A DNA stretch of 64,000 nt, taken from NCBI RefSeq assembly GCF_000296215.2, contig NZ_CP013949.1, forward strand, positions 5,387,501-5,451,500, in the 5' to 3' direction. This DNA comes from Bradyrhizobium sp. CCGE-LA001 (GTDB lineage Bacteria > Pseudomonadota > Alphaproteobacteria > Rhizobiales > Xanthobacteraceae). Each line of letters opens with the position of its first letter. Position 1 is the stretch's first letter. Position numbers and translations under genes: made by a program. Below, one piece after another: positions 44,925 through 54,460 of this stretch. The notes below the pieces were generated by a model. It saw nothing but the letters and a program-made list of their open reading frames with translations. It made no database searches and was not told the DNA's origin.

Positions 44925-47900
44925 CTACATCGCGGCATCACCCACGAGCACGAACGGGGCCCAAATGCCGGGCTGCGCATTCGTGCCGCCCTTCGCAATC
45001 AGGGCCGAGACCGAGCGGCGCAGCGCCTCGGCGCGGCCGACATCGGCATGTGCCTTGAGGGCATCGATCGCACCAGTGGTGATGACGACGGCGGCATCGG
45101 AGTTGACCGCCCAGTGCGACACCAGGAGTGCGCGGGTGCCCGCATAGAAGAACGCCCGCGCAAGGCCGGAGAAGGCTTCCGAATTGGCCGCCTGACCGCC
45201 GGCCGTGTTGCAGGCCGACAGGATCACCCAGTCGGCATCGAGCCTGAGACCGGATATTTCGGACGATGAGAGATAGCCGTCGTCGGCGGGTGTCGGCGCT
45301 GCCGGCGGGCTCAGGATCAGCCCGGGCTCGATCGAGCCACGCACCTGACCCGCGAGCGCGCCATGCGTCGCGAAATGCAGAATGCGATATTTTGCGAGAT
45401 CGCCGTTTTGGCTGAGCGTCTTCATCCTCGTCTCGGATGCATCATTGGCGAGAACGACATCGCCTTTGACGGGTGCGAAGCTGTTGGCCACCGCACATAG
45501 TTCGAGCGCGGTTTCCGGCAGCGGCATCTGGCGCCTGAGCTGCACAATGTCTGCCGTGCCGCCCGACAGCGCGTCGACCGCGCGCAAGCTCCTTTGCGCG
45601 ACCTGGGTCGCCTGCGTCGGAATGGCGGCGCAGGTCTGGATCTGGCGAGCCAGCTTGGCGCGCGTGATCGAAAGATCGCTGCGGCCGTCGCCGTCGAGCG
45701 TGGGATTGCCGACGCCAAGGAACGGTTTCGACGCAGCGCTCCTGCGCGCAACCTGACGCAGGGCCTTGAGGCTGGAGACGGAAGGCAAGACCGTCGTCGC
45801 AAAACGCTTGGCCAACCATGGCGCCTTCGCAAGGTCTCCGTCCGCCACGGGCTTGTCCGTCAACAGGACCTGGAAGGGCAGCGTCGCCAGTGGGCCTGAC
45901 GGCACCAGGATCAGCTCCTTGCCATCGATGTCGCGCACGACCGGCCCGAGCAAGGCCTGGTAAAGCGCAAAGGCGCGCTCCTGATCGAACGGCAGCGGCT
46001 CGTCTGCGCCCAGCGGAGTCTTGCGGCCAAGCTTCTGGGGACAGCTGGATGCCTTATCCAGCCATGCCTCCGCGTCGAGACCGCAGCGGAGCGCGCCGAT
46101 GGCGTCGTTGAGCTGCTTCTCGCCGAGATCGGCCGCATGCCAGCGCACATCCGCGCGCGTCACCGTCCAGACGAAGGTGGCCCGCGACGTCGTCGTGAAC
46201 AGCAGCATCGCCTCATTGGGACGAAGCTGCTTCTGGGCGTCCGCAATCTCGATCGGCGTCTTGGTCATCAGCGCCGCATAATCCGGAAACTGGGTGGCGA
46301 TCATGCGATCCAATTCCCGGATCTGGCTTGCAATCGCCAAGGCCCGGGCACGAAGCGCCTGCTCTGCCTCCGGATTGCGCGCAGCGTTGGCTTGCGAGAT
46401 CGCCGCCACCAGCGCCTTGTCGGTCGCCACCGCCTGTGCGCCGAGGTCCTGCCGCTCGCGGACGCGGGCTGCGAGTTCTCCGCGGCCATCGGCGACGCGC
46501 GCCGACATTCCGGCGATGGCGCGGGCGGCCTGCTCGTCACCGATCCACTGCGCCGCTTCGAACGCCTGTGACCGTAGGGCGCCTGCCTGACCGCCATGGG
46601 CAGCGCTCGCGAGATGGTAGGCGGCATTGATCAATCCCGGATACGGATTGGTGTCCTCACGGGCCCCGAGGTCGCTACCGCCCTCCTCGCCGAATTCCGC
46701 GGCACGACGGCCGTTCTGGATCGCCACCGCGCGCGCGAACACGTCGCGCGCCTGCTGCCAATCCTTCGCGTCGAGAAAATGGGCGCCGAGATTGGCAAAG
46801 CTGTTGGCGACATCAGGATGCTGCTCGCCGAGGGCACGCAGGCGAATATCCAGCGCACGTTTCAGGCGCGGCTCGGCCTCCTGCGCCCGGCCGGTGCTGT
46901 CGAGAACGACAGCCAGATTGTTGAGGCTGTTGGCGACCAGCGGATGAGATTGGCCGAGCGCGGCTTCGCGGATGGCGAGCGACCGTCGCGCGAACGGTTC
47001 AGCCTCGGCGTAGCGATCGCCATCGCCCATCAGCGTCACCAGATTGTCGAGCGCGATCGCAACATCGAGATGGTCAGGACCGAGCGCCTTCTCGCGAGTG
47101 GCCAGCGATTTGCGCAAGAGCTGCTCGGCCTCCTGCTTGCGATTGAGATGGGTCCGGGCCTCCGCGAGATTGTTCAGCGCAGTCGCCACGTTCGGATGCG
47201 CAGCTCCATAAGTCTTTTCCTGAATTGCGAGGGCGCGTGTCAGCAGCCCCTCGGCCTCGGCATCACGGCCCTCGCGCGAAAACACCAAGGCGAGATTGTT
47301 CAGGCTCGCGGCCACGTCGGGATGATCCGGCCCGAGTGACTTTTCCCTGATGGCGAGGGCCCGGCGCGCCAGCTGCTCGGCATCCTGCAGTCGCCCCTGT
47401 GCGCGCCGGAGCTCGCCGAGATTGTTCAGCGTCGCGGTCAGATAGAGGCTGTCTGGGCCGTGCTGCTTCTCCTGAAGCGCGAGCGCTTCGGCGAAGCTCG
47501 CTTCGGCCTCGGCCAACCGGCCCTGCGCGCGATTGACCTCCGCGATGTTGTTCAGCGTCACAGGGATCAAGATGTCGGCCTGTCCCGGCGACTTCCTGAA
47601 GACCGCGAGGGCGCGGCTGAACAGGTCGAGCGCCTCGGTCTGCCTCATCTGGCGGTGACGGAGGTTGCCGAGCTGCATGCGCGCCAGCGCCGTCGTGAGA
47701 TGGTCGGGGCCGAGCACGCGCTCGTCGATGGCGATGGCGCGCGACATGTCCCGCTCGGCCTCGCTCAACCGGTTCAGGCCGAGCTCGATCTGGCCGAGCG
47801 TGCCGAGCACGGCGGCGACATCGGGATGATTGAGCCCGAGGCTTTTCTCGCGGATCGCAAGGGACCGCCTCAGCACGGCTTCGGCCTCGGTCGTCTCGCC

Positions 47901-48164
47901 CTGCGCCTGGAGCGCCTGTCCAAGCACGACCAGCGTTGTTGCCGTCAGCGGCGACTGCCGGCCCGAGCTCTTCTCGGACTCGGCGACGAGCTTTCGTGCA
48001 AGCCCGATGGCCTCGCCGTAGCGGCCCTCCTTCGCGAGCGACGTGATGCGCTGCATCAACGTCAGCATGTCCTGTGGCCCAGCCCCGACCTGCGAGCTGA
48101 GGACACTCACGAGTATCAGGGAACCCAGAAGCCGCGCGGCAAACCTCAGCCAACCTACCCACAT
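44925..48164 (-). CDS. Exported TPR-CHAT domain protein (putative caspase-like protease)
   Basis: A 1,079-residue protein. A signal peptide or anchor (LLGSLILVSVLSSQVGAG) is followed by about ten tetratricopeptide repeats with a 42-residue period (residues about 40-480; pattern AL.NLA...G...EAE.L..RALAI.EK.LG..HP.VA), a linker, and a C-terminal CHAT domain. The CHAT His-Cys pair is visible: H934 in LHFATHGALAGQ and C985 in WVILSACNTAGGQ. Such proteins are peptidases of clan CD or signalling scaffolds, and in some systems are activated by regulator proteins. No gasdermin, effector or nuclease partner lies beside it. A GGAG site precedes the ATG. Function in this organism is unknown. Confidence 0.85.
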   Translation of the reverse strand: MWVGWLRFAARLLGSLILVSVLSSQVGAGPQDMLTLMQRITSLAKEGRYGEAIGLARKLVAESEKSSGRQSPLTATTLVVLGQALQAQGETTEAEAVLRRSLAIREKSLGLNHPDVAAVLGTLGQIELGLNRLSEAERDMSRAIAIDERVLGPDHLTTALARMQLGNLRHRQMRQTEALDLFSRALAVFRKSPGQADILIPVTLNNIAEVNRAQGRLAEAEASFAEALALQEKQHGPDSLYLTATLNNLGELRRAQGRLQDAEQLARRALAIREKSLGPDHPDVAASLNNLALVFSREGRDAEAEGLLTRALAIQEKTYGAAHPNVATALNNLAEARTHLNRKQEAEQLLRKSLATREKALGPDHLDVAIALDNLVTLMGDGDRYAEAEPFARRSLAIREAALGQSHPLVANSLNNLAVVLDSTGRAQEAEPRLKRALDIRLRALGEQHPDVANSFANLGAHFLDAKDWQQARDVFARAVAIQNGRRAAEFGEEGGSDLGAREDTNPYPGLINAAYHLASAAHGGQAGALRSQAFEAAQWIGDEQAARAIAGMSARVADGRGELAARVRERQDLGAQAVATDKALVAAISQANAARNPEAEQALRARALAIASQIRELDRMIATQFPDYAALMTKTPIEIADAQKQLRPNEAMLLFTTTSRATFVWTVTRADVRWHAADLGEKQLNDAIGALRCGLDAEAWLDKASSCPQKLGRKTPLGADEPLPFDQERAFALYQALLGPVVRDIDGKELILVPSGPLATLPFQVLLTDKPVADGDLAKAPWLAKRFATTVLPSVSSLKALRQVARRSAASKPFLGVGNPTLDGDGRSDLSITRAKLARQIQTCAAIPTQATQVAQRSLRAVDALSGGTADIVQLRRQMPLPETALELCAVANSFAPVKGDVVLANDASETRMKTLSQNGDLAKYRILHFATHGALAGQVRGSIEPGLILSPPAAPTPADDGYLSSSEISGLRLDADWVILSACNTAGGQAANSEAFSGLARAFFYAGTRALLVSHWAVNSDAAVVITTGAIDALKAHADVGRAEALRRSVSALIAKGGTNAQPGIWAPFVLVGDAAM

Positions 48165-48413
48165 GCTTTATCGCTCCGCTCCCCGACCCTGACGCGCTTA
48201 CCGGCCACAGCAAGATGAAAACTATGTGACCGCATCATGCGTCGGGGCGCGAGCGTCATGGCGAGCCCTGCCGCACCTGCGCCAGTCCAACATGCGGTAT
48301 CCGCCGTGCATGGCGGCATGCGGCAGCTTCGATTGACACAGGCACCGCCGGCGCTAGGTTCGCGCAGAAGAAGAAACAAAAGAAGGAATCGCCGTGACAC
48401 GCGTCAACGCGAC

Positions 48414-49676
48414 GTGAGTGGAGTGGCGCGGTCGTCGGCGCTCGCGCCATTCCGCATCCGCAACTATCGCTTCCAGTGGCCGTCCGACCTGCTCACCTCC
48501 TGGGCGTTCGAGGTCGAAACGCTGGTGCTCGGCTGGTACATCCTGGTCGAGACCGGCTCGGTGCTGCTGCTCACCGTGCTTGCATCGCTCCAGTTCGTCG
48601 GAACGCTGGTGGCGCCCGTCTTCGGCATGATCGGCGATCGCATCGGTCATCGCGACCTCCTGGTCGTGATGCGGCTCGCCTACACGGTGCTGTCGTCGAC
48701 CATCATGGTGCTGGCGCTGACCGGGCATTTGTCGCCGCTGAGCGTCATGATCATCGTCGCGATCATGGGCCTCATCCGTCCTTCGGATCTCGGTGTGCGC
48801 GGCGCGTTGCTGGCCGAGATCATGCCGCCCGAACAACTGGTCGGAGCCATCAGTGTCGGGCGCACCACGCAGGACAGTGCCCGTATCGCCGGGGCATTGA
48901 CAGGGGCCGGGCTGTTCGCCGTTCTCGGCATCGGTCTCGTCTATGTCGCGATCGCGTGCCTGTACTTCGTGGCCGCGGTCCTCATGCTCTGTCTGACGCG
49001 GCCAAAAAGGACCGTCACCACGACCGATCTTCCGGCGAACAGCCACGCCGTTTCGCGGCTGTTCGGCGACCTCAAGGAAGGGATCGTCTACGCCTGGAAC
49101 GGTCCGGGCATGCGCGCAGCGCTCTGTGTCGCCTTTCTGGCCAATCTCACCGCGTTTCCGTTTACCGGCGGCTTGCTGCCTTATATCGCGCGCGACATCT
49201 TTCTGACCGACCAGACCGGCCTCGGCTATCTGTCGGCGAGCTTCGCCGTCGGCTCGCTGATCGGCTCGATCACGCTCAGTCTCGTCAGCGGACTGCGCAT
49301 TGCCCGGCTTCTGATCGGCGCGACGCTGGCGTGGTACGCCATGCTGCTTGTCTTCGTCGAAGTCAGAACCATGCCGGTGGGTATGGCCTGCCTCGTCCTT
49401 GCCGGCATTGCGCAGAGCATGTCGATGATCTCGGCAGCCGTGATCCTGATGCGGACGGCGAGTGCGCATCTGCGCGGCCGCGTCATGGGCGTGCGCATGA
49501 TGGTAATCTATGGCCTGCCGCTGGGACTGCTCGCGGCCGGCAGCCTGATCGACATCATCGGCTATTCCGCGACCGGCTCGCTCTATGCCGCCTTAGGGAT
49601 CATCGCGATGCTGGCGATCGCGATCCGCTGGCGCGCCGACCTCTGGCCGGAGCACGCCCCCGCAAACGCGCGGTGA
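48414..49676 (+). CDS. MFS exporter (EntS/MFS_3 type)
   Basis: About 420 residues from a GTG at 48414. Twelve helices are predicted, and segments such as LTSWAFEVETLVLGWYILVE, PVFGMIGDRIGHRD and MRTASAHLRGRVMGVRMMV place it in the MFS_3 group with EntS-type exporters. The start is uncertain. The GTG overlaps the stop of a seven-codon frame at 48394-48417, which has a good AGAAGGAA site, giving a GTGA overlap like that of coupled genes. Longer in-frame reading upstream is Arg-rich and unlikely. It converges with the Crp/Fnr gene, 6 bp away. Confidence 0.8.
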   Translation: MSGVARSSALAPFRIRNYRFQWPSDLLTSWAFEVETLVLGWYILVETGSVLLLTVLASLQFVGTLVAPVFGMIGDRIGHRDLLVVMRLAYTVLSSTIMVLALTGHLSPLSVMIIVAIMGLIRPSDLGVRGALLAEIMPPEQLVGAISVGRTTQDSARIAGALTGAGLFAVLGIGLVYVAIACLYFVAAVLMLCLTRPKRTVTTTDLPANSHAVSRLFGDLKEGIVYAWNGPGMRAALCVAFLANLTAFPFTGGLLPYIARDIFLTDQTGLGYLSASFAVGSLIGSITLSLVSGLRIARLLIGATLAWYAMLLVFVEVRTMPVGMACLVLAGIAQSMSMISAAVILMRTASAHLRGRVMGVRMMVIYGLPLGLLAAGSLIDIIGYSATGSLYAALGIIAMLAIAIRWRADLWPEHAPANAR

Positions 49677-49682
49677 CGGGGC

Positions 49683-50357
49683 CTAATCCCCGTACCCGCG
49701 CAGCCGCTCGATATCGAGGATGGTGACACCTCCATATTCCAGCCGGAGCAGACCTTCTTTCTCCAGCCGGTTCAGCGCGCGATTGGCGTTCTGGCGGGAC
49801 ATGCCGGAGAGCGCGCCGATCTCCTCCTGGGTGATCTCCAGATGCGCGGTCGATTCGGGATAGAGGACCGGGTTGAACAGCGAAGCAATGCTGCGGGCAA
49901 GACGCGCGGTGGCATCCAGCGTGCGGTTGACCTCGAGCATGCCGATGAACTGGCCGAGCCGCTCGTTGAGCTGGCGGACCAGAAAGCGATTGAAGCCGAC
50001 GCTATTCTCGAACAGCCACATGAAGGCACTGCGTTCCATTAGCGCCACCCGGCTGTCGCGCAACGCGACGACGTCATAGCGCCGCGGCTCCTTCTTGAGC
50101 ACGCTGCCCTCGCCGAACCAGGCTCCCGCCGTCAACCCGGCCAGACTCGTCTCCTTGCCGTCGCGCGACACCCCACCCATCCGGGCGAGGCCGCTCACCA
50201 TGCCGGCCCAATAGTCGAAGGTATCGCCACGCATGAACACGGTCTCGCCGGTGCCGTAGGACCGCTCGGTGATTCCGCCGCGTGCGACCTCGATCTCGGC
50301 CTGCGTGAGCTCGCGCGACCAGGCGGCGACGCGCTTCAGATGATCCTCTGAAATCAT
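49683..50357 (-). CDS. Crp/Fnr-family transcriptional regulator
   Basis: A 224-residue regulator. The N-terminal cyclic-nucleotide-like beta-barrel has GETVFMRGD and GAWFGEGSVLKKEPRRY; the usual cAMP-contact R-S/T is R-Y here, so a different ligand is likely. The C-terminal helix-turn-helix is ITQEEIGALSGMSRQNANRAL. It is divergent from the livG-acs-livHMKF operon, with a palindrome 42 bp before its start. It is a likely local regulator. Confidence 0.87.
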   Translation of the reverse strand: MISEDHLKRVAAWSRELTQAEIEVARGGITERSYGTGETVFMRGDTFDYWAGMVSGLARMGGVSRDGKETSLAGLTAGAWFGEGSVLKKEPRRYDVVALRDSRVALMERSAFMWLFENSVGFNRFLVRQLNERLGQFIGMLEVNRTLDATARLARSIASLFNPVLYPESTAHLEITQEEIGALSGMSRQNANRALNRLEKEGLLRLEYGGVTILDIERLRGYGD

Positions 50358-50695
50358 GATCCCGAAGCCAGCCGCACCGTTTCGTCACTCCACCCTTCTG
50401 TTGCACTGCAACATCTCTTCTCAGCGGTCCATCCGACGAAAGATGGACGCCGCGCCCGCCCGAAAAACTTTGTCGCAGAATTGTCAGGCCGAAGACATTT
50501 CAAAATAGCGCTTTCCCGTATTGAGAGCCACCTTGGGCGATGCGGCGTTTGAGCCCTGACGGGATCGAAGGCGGCGCGGGGTCCGGTCGAGACCAATGGC
50601 TGCATGGCCTCACTGGCACGACCGTACTAGGATCGTCCGAAAACAACGGATGAAGAGCGCCGATCAATGCGCCATCACCGGGAGGGATTTGTTTG
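50358..50695. other. 338-bp divergent control region
   Basis: Between the Crp/Fnr gene and livG. It holds the palindrome 50399-50413 and must contain the promoters for both directions. No gene is evident. Confidence 0.6.
50399..50413. promoter_or_regulatory. 15-bp palindrome upstream of the Crp/Fnr gene
   Basis: TGTTGCA-C-TGCAACA, a perfect 7-bp inverted repeat, 42 bp before the start of the regulator. The position suits an autoregulatory or operon control site. It does not match the canonical FNR or CRP half-site. Confidence 0.5.
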
Positions 50696-51517
50696 GTGGC
50701 TACCAGTCTCGAAGTGCGCGGCGTGTCCTTGCGATTCGGTGGCGTCCGTGCGCTGACCGATGTCGGCTTCGCCATCAGGGAAGGCGAGCTGTTCTCGATC
50801 ATCGGCCCCAACGGCGCCGGCAAGACCTCGATCGTGAACTGTATTTCCGGTCGCTACAAGCCGACCGAAGGCCAGCTGTTCTACCAGGGCCGCGACATCA
50901 CTGGCTTGACGCCGAATGCCCGTGCCTCGCTGGGCATCGGCCGCACCTTCCAGAACCTGGCGTTGTTCCACCACATGAGCGTGCTCGACAACATTATGGT
51001 CGGCCGCCATCACCTCCTGAAGAACAATTTTCTCACGGGCTCGCTGTACTGGCTCACCGGAGCCCGCAAGGAGGAACTCGAGCACCGCCGCAAGGTCGAG
51101 GAGATCATCGATTTCCTCGATCTGCAGTCGGTGCGAAAAGCCACCGCGGGCACCCTCTCTTACGGCCTGCGCAAGCGCGTGGAGCTCGCCCGCGCCATGG
51201 CCCTGGAGCCGCGCCTCATCCTCCTCGACGAGCCGATGGCCGGCATGAACTTCGAGGAGAAGGAGGACATGGCCCGCTACATCGTCGACCTCAACGAGGA
51301 ATTTGGGATGACGGTGGTGATGATCGAGCACGACATGGGCGTGGTGATGGACATTTCCCATCGCGTCATGGTGCTGGATTTCGGCAAGAAGATCGCCGAG
51401 GGCGATCCCGCCGCCGTCCTCGCCGATCCCCACGTAAAGCGCGCCTATCTTGGTGAGGAAGACGAGGTACTGGTCGATCCGGACGATGCCTCGCCCGCGC
51501 AGGAGAGCGCGGCATGA
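50696..51517 (+). CDS. livG: LivG-type ABC transporter ATPase
   Basis: About 273 residues. VATSLEVRGVSLRFGGVRAL opens the domain, followed by Walker A IGPNGAGKTSIVNCI, the variant signature LSYGLRKRVELARAMAL and Walker B LILLDEPMAGMNF. The GTG at 50696 has GGGAGGG 8 bp upstream; a TTG at 50693 is also possible. The stop overlaps the acyl-CoA synthetase start (ATGA). It is the first gene of the second Liv operon. Confidence 0.88.
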   Translation: MATSLEVRGVSLRFGGVRALTDVGFAIREGELFSIIGPNGAGKTSIVNCISGRYKPTEGQLFYQGRDITGLTPNARASLGIGRTFQNLALFHHMSVLDNIMVGRHHLLKNNFLTGSLYWLTGARKEELEHRRKVEEIIDFLDLQSVRKATAGTLSYGLRKRVELARAMALEPRLILLDEPMAGMNFEEKEDMARYIVDLNEEFGMTVVMIEHDMGVVMDISHRVMVLDFGKKIAEGDPAAVLADPHVKRAYLGEEDEVLVDPDDASPAQESAA

Positions 51518-53445
51518 TGGATTATGCAGGACGCGTCGCGCAGGCCGACACCTATCCCAAGATGCTCCGGCTCAACGCCCGGGAGCATGGCAGCGAGATC
51601 GCGCTGCGCGAGAAAGATCTCGGGCTCTGGCGTATCTTCACCTGGAACGACTATCAGAGGCGGGTACGCGATTTCGCACTCGGGCTCGTCGAGCTCGGTC
51701 TTGGCCGCGGCGATGTCATCGGCATCATCGGCGACAACCGGCCGGACTGGGTCGCGGCGGAAGTCGCGACACATGCGATCGGCGGCCTCAGCCTTGGTCT
51801 CTATCGCGACGTACTGGATGAAGAAGCCTCCTATCTCCTGACATATGGGGAGGCACGGCTCGTCTTCGCCGAGGACGAGGAGCAGGTCGACAAGCTGCTC
51901 GCGCTTGCCGAGCGCGTGCCGAAGCTGAAGCACATCATCTATTCCGATCCGCGCGGCATGCGGAAATACGACGATCCCAGGCTGATGTCGGCGGAGAAAT
52001 TCGCCGAGCTCGGCCGCGCGCGGGCCACGCGGGAGCCGGAGCTTTACGATCGCCTCGTGGACGCGACCAAGGGCGAGGATGTCGCGATCCTTTGCACGAC
52101 GTCAGGCACGACGTCTCATCCCAAGCTGGCGATGCTCGCGGCCGGCCGCGTGCTCGGCCATTGCGCGACCTATCTCGCCTTCGACCCGAAGAGACCTAAC
52201 GACGAATATGTCTCGGTGCTGCCGCTGCCCTGGATCATGGAGCAGGTCTACGTGCTCGGCAAAGGCCTGTTGTGCCGGATGAAGATCAACTTCGTCGAAG
52301 AGCCGGACACCATGATGAACGATCTGCGCGAGATCGCGCCGACCTTCGTGCTCTTTGCTCCACGGGTCTGGGAATCGATTGCCGCCGATGTCCGCGCCAA
52401 GGTCATGGACGCGACGCCCTTCAAGCAACGCCTGTTCGACATCGGCATGAAATCGGGTCTGGCAGCGCTCGCGGAAGGCAAGCGCTCCGGCTTTGCCGAC
52501 GCCATCCTGTTCCGCGCGCTGCGCGACCGCCTCGGTTTCACCCGCCTGCGCTCGGCTGCAACCGGCGGCGCGGCGCTCGGGCCTGAGACCTTCAAGTTCT
52601 TCCAGGCGATGGGGGTGCCGCTCCGCACGCTCTACGGCCAGACCGAGCTGCTGGGGGCCTACACGCTGCATCCCGAGGGCAAGGTCGATCCCGATACGAC
52701 AGGCGTGCCGATGGCCGACAGCGTCGAGATCCGGATCGACAATGCCGATGTTCACGGCGTCGGCGAGATCGTGGTGCGGCATCCCAACATGTTCCTCGGC
52801 TACTACAAGAACCCCGAGGCCAGCGTCGCCGACATCAAGGACGGCTGGATGTTGTCGGGCGATGCCGGCTATTTCAACGAGAACCGCCAGCTCGTCGTCA
52901 TCGACCGCATCAAGGACCTCGCCGAGACCTCGCGCGGAGAGCGCTTCTCGCCACAATTCATCGAGAACAAGCTGAAATTCTCGCCCTACATCGCCGAGGC
53001 CGTAGTACTGGGCGCCGGCCGCGACGCGCTCGCGGCCATGATCTGCATCCGCTATTCCATCATCTCGAAATGGGCGGAGAAGAACCGCCTCTCCTTCACC
53101 ACCTACAGCGACCTCGCCTCGCGGCCCGAGGTCTATGCGCTGCTCCGGAAGGAGGTCGAGACCGTCAACGCCACGCTGCCGCCGGCGCAGCGCATCTCGC
53201 GCTTCCTGCTGCTCTACAAGGAGCTCGATGCCGACGACGGCGAGCTCACCCGCACCCGCAAAGTGCGCCGCAGCGTCATCAACGAGAAATACGCCGGGAT
53301 CATCGACGCGATCTACCGCGGCGATGCCGACATCCCCGTCGACACCGTGATCCGCTTCCAGGACGGCACCACGCAGCGTGTCCGCACCACGTTGCGTGTC
53401 GTGGATCTGGGCGGGCACGGGCACATGGCGGAGGCGGCCGAGTGA
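51514..53445 (+). CDS. AMP-forming acyl-CoA synthetase (FadD15/long-chain type)
   Basis: A 643-residue ANL enzyme. The AMP-binding P-loop ILCTTSGTTSHPKL, the central YGQTELLGAYTLHPEGK and the C-terminal SGDAGYFNENRQLVVIDR and TRTRKVRRS segments are all present. It makes an acyl- or aryl-CoA from ATP and CoA. Its position inside a Liv transporter operon, overlapping livG by 4 bp, suggests that it activates the imported acid at the membrane. Chain type is not predictable. Confidence 0.9.
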   Translation: MMDYAGRVAQADTYPKMLRLNAREHGSEIALREKDLGLWRIFTWNDYQRRVRDFALGLVELGLGRGDVIGIIGDNRPDWVAAEVATHAIGGLSLGLYRDVLDEEASYLLTYGEARLVFAEDEEQVDKLLALAERVPKLKHIIYSDPRGMRKYDDPRLMSAEKFAELGRARATREPELYDRLVDATKGEDVAILCTTSGTTSHPKLAMLAAGRVLGHCATYLAFDPKRPNDEYVSVLPLPWIMEQVYVLGKGLLCRMKINFVEEPDTMMNDLREIAPTFVLFAPRVWESIAADVRAKVMDATPFKQRLFDIGMKSGLAALAEGKRSGFADAILFRALRDRLGFTRLRSAATGGAALGPETFKFFQAMGVPLRTLYGQTELLGAYTLHPEGKVDPDTTGVPMADSVEIRIDNADVHGVGEIVVRHPNMFLGYYKNPEASVADIKDGWMLSGDAGYFNENRQLVVIDRIKDLAETSRGERFSPQFIENKLKFSPYIAEAVVLGAGRDALAAMICIRYSIISKWAEKNRLSFTTYSDLASRPEVYALLRKEVETVNATLPPAQRISRFLLLYKELDADDGELTRTRKVRRSVINEKYAGIIDAIYRGDADIPVDTVIRFQDGTTQRVRTTLRVVDLGGHGHMAEAAE

Positions 53446-53455
53446 CACAGTTGAT

Positions 53456-53547
53456 CGTCATGCGCGGGCTTAACCCGCACATCCATCCCCTTCTGAAGAA
53501 GCGTCTTTCCACATCGATGGATTGCCGGGTCAAGCCCGGCAATGACG
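53456..53547. repeat. Dispersed palindromic repeat, type B copy 2
   Basis: A 92-bp imperfect palindrome with CGTCATGCGCGGGCTT on the left and CAAGCCCGGCAATGACG on the right, with ATCCATC and GATGGATT inside. It splits the acyl-CoA synthetase and livH genes. Matches the copy at 40765-40859. Confidence 0.75.
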
Positions 53548-53563
53548 AGCCGGGTCGATCGTC

Positions 53564-54457
53564 ATGAACACCGCCTTCCTCTTCCAGCTCCTGGTCAACG
53601 GCCTCGTGGTCGGCACGCTCTATGGCGTGGTCGCGATGTCTTTCGTGCTGATCTACAAGGCGACGCAGGTCGTCAATTTCGCGCAAGGTGAATTGCTGCT
53701 GGTCGGCGCCTGGGTGTGCTGGGCCTTGCTCGCGAAATACCAGGTACCGTTCTGGATCGGCATGCCGATCACGCTGGTGTTCATGTTCGTGTTCGGCATC
53801 GCCGTCCAGGTCCTGATCCTGCGGCCGATGATCGGCGAACCCATCATCTCGGTGATCATGGTGACGATCGGCCTCTCCACCGTGCTCCAGGCGACGCTGA
53901 AATGGATGTTCGGCGTCAACCCGCAGCCGTTCCCCCGCGTGTTCGAGAGCCAGTCGGTCGACCTGTTCGGCCTCCAGATCCAGACCGTCTATGTCATGAG
54001 CCTCGTGGTGTCGGTTGCGATGATGGTGGGCATGGCCTGGTTCTTCCGCGCTTCCAAATATGGCCTTGCGATGCGCGCTACGGCGTTCAACCAGCAGGTC
54101 GCGCAGTCGCTCGGCATTTCCGTGAAAAGCGTGTTCGCGATGGCCTGGGCCATCTCGGCCACGGTCTCGGCCGTCGCCGGCGTCGTCGTTGCGGTCGTGA
54201 ACGGTGTCTCTTCGGGCCTTGCCGCCTACGGCATCAAGGTGTTTCCGGCGGCGATTCTCGGCGGGCTCGACTCCGTCGGCGGCGCCGTGCTGGGTGGCAT
54301 CATCATCGGGCTGCTCGAGAACGTCGCGCAATATGTCGACAGCGAGTATCTGCACTGGGGCAATCTCTACGAGATCGCGCCGTTCTACGTCCTCATCATC
54401 GTGCTGATGATCAAGCCCTACGGGCTATTCGGCACCCACGACATCGAGCGGATTTGA
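53564..54457 (+). CDS. livH: LivH-type ABC permease
   Basis: A 297-residue permease with LFQLLVNGLVVGTLYGVVAM and KATQVVNFAQGELLLVGAWV, the LivH landmarks. About eight helices. The later AAILGGLDSVGGAVLGGIII is also typical. It ends 3 bp before livM. Two adjacent Liv permease genes form the channel. Confidence 0.88.
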   Translation: MNTAFLFQLLVNGLVVGTLYGVVAMSFVLIYKATQVVNFAQGELLLVGAWVCWALLAKYQVPFWIGMPITLVFMFVFGIAVQVLILRPMIGEPIISVIMVTIGLSTVLQATLKWMFGVNPQPFPRVFESQSVDLFGLQIQTVYVMSLVVSVAMMVGMAWFFRASKYGLAMRATAFNQQVAQSLGISVKSVFAMAWAISATVSAVAGVVVAVVNGVSSGLAAYGIKVFPAAILGGLDSVGGAVLGGIIIGLLENVAQYVDSEYLHWGNLYEIAPFYVLIIVLMIKPYGLFGTHDIERI

Positions 54458-54460
54458 TCC

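Noticed and set aside
46600..48000. Regularly spaced DNA similarity that resembles a repeat array
   Set aside because: The period of about 126 bp comes from 42-residue TPR repeats inside the CHAT gene; it is not CRISPR or a satellite.
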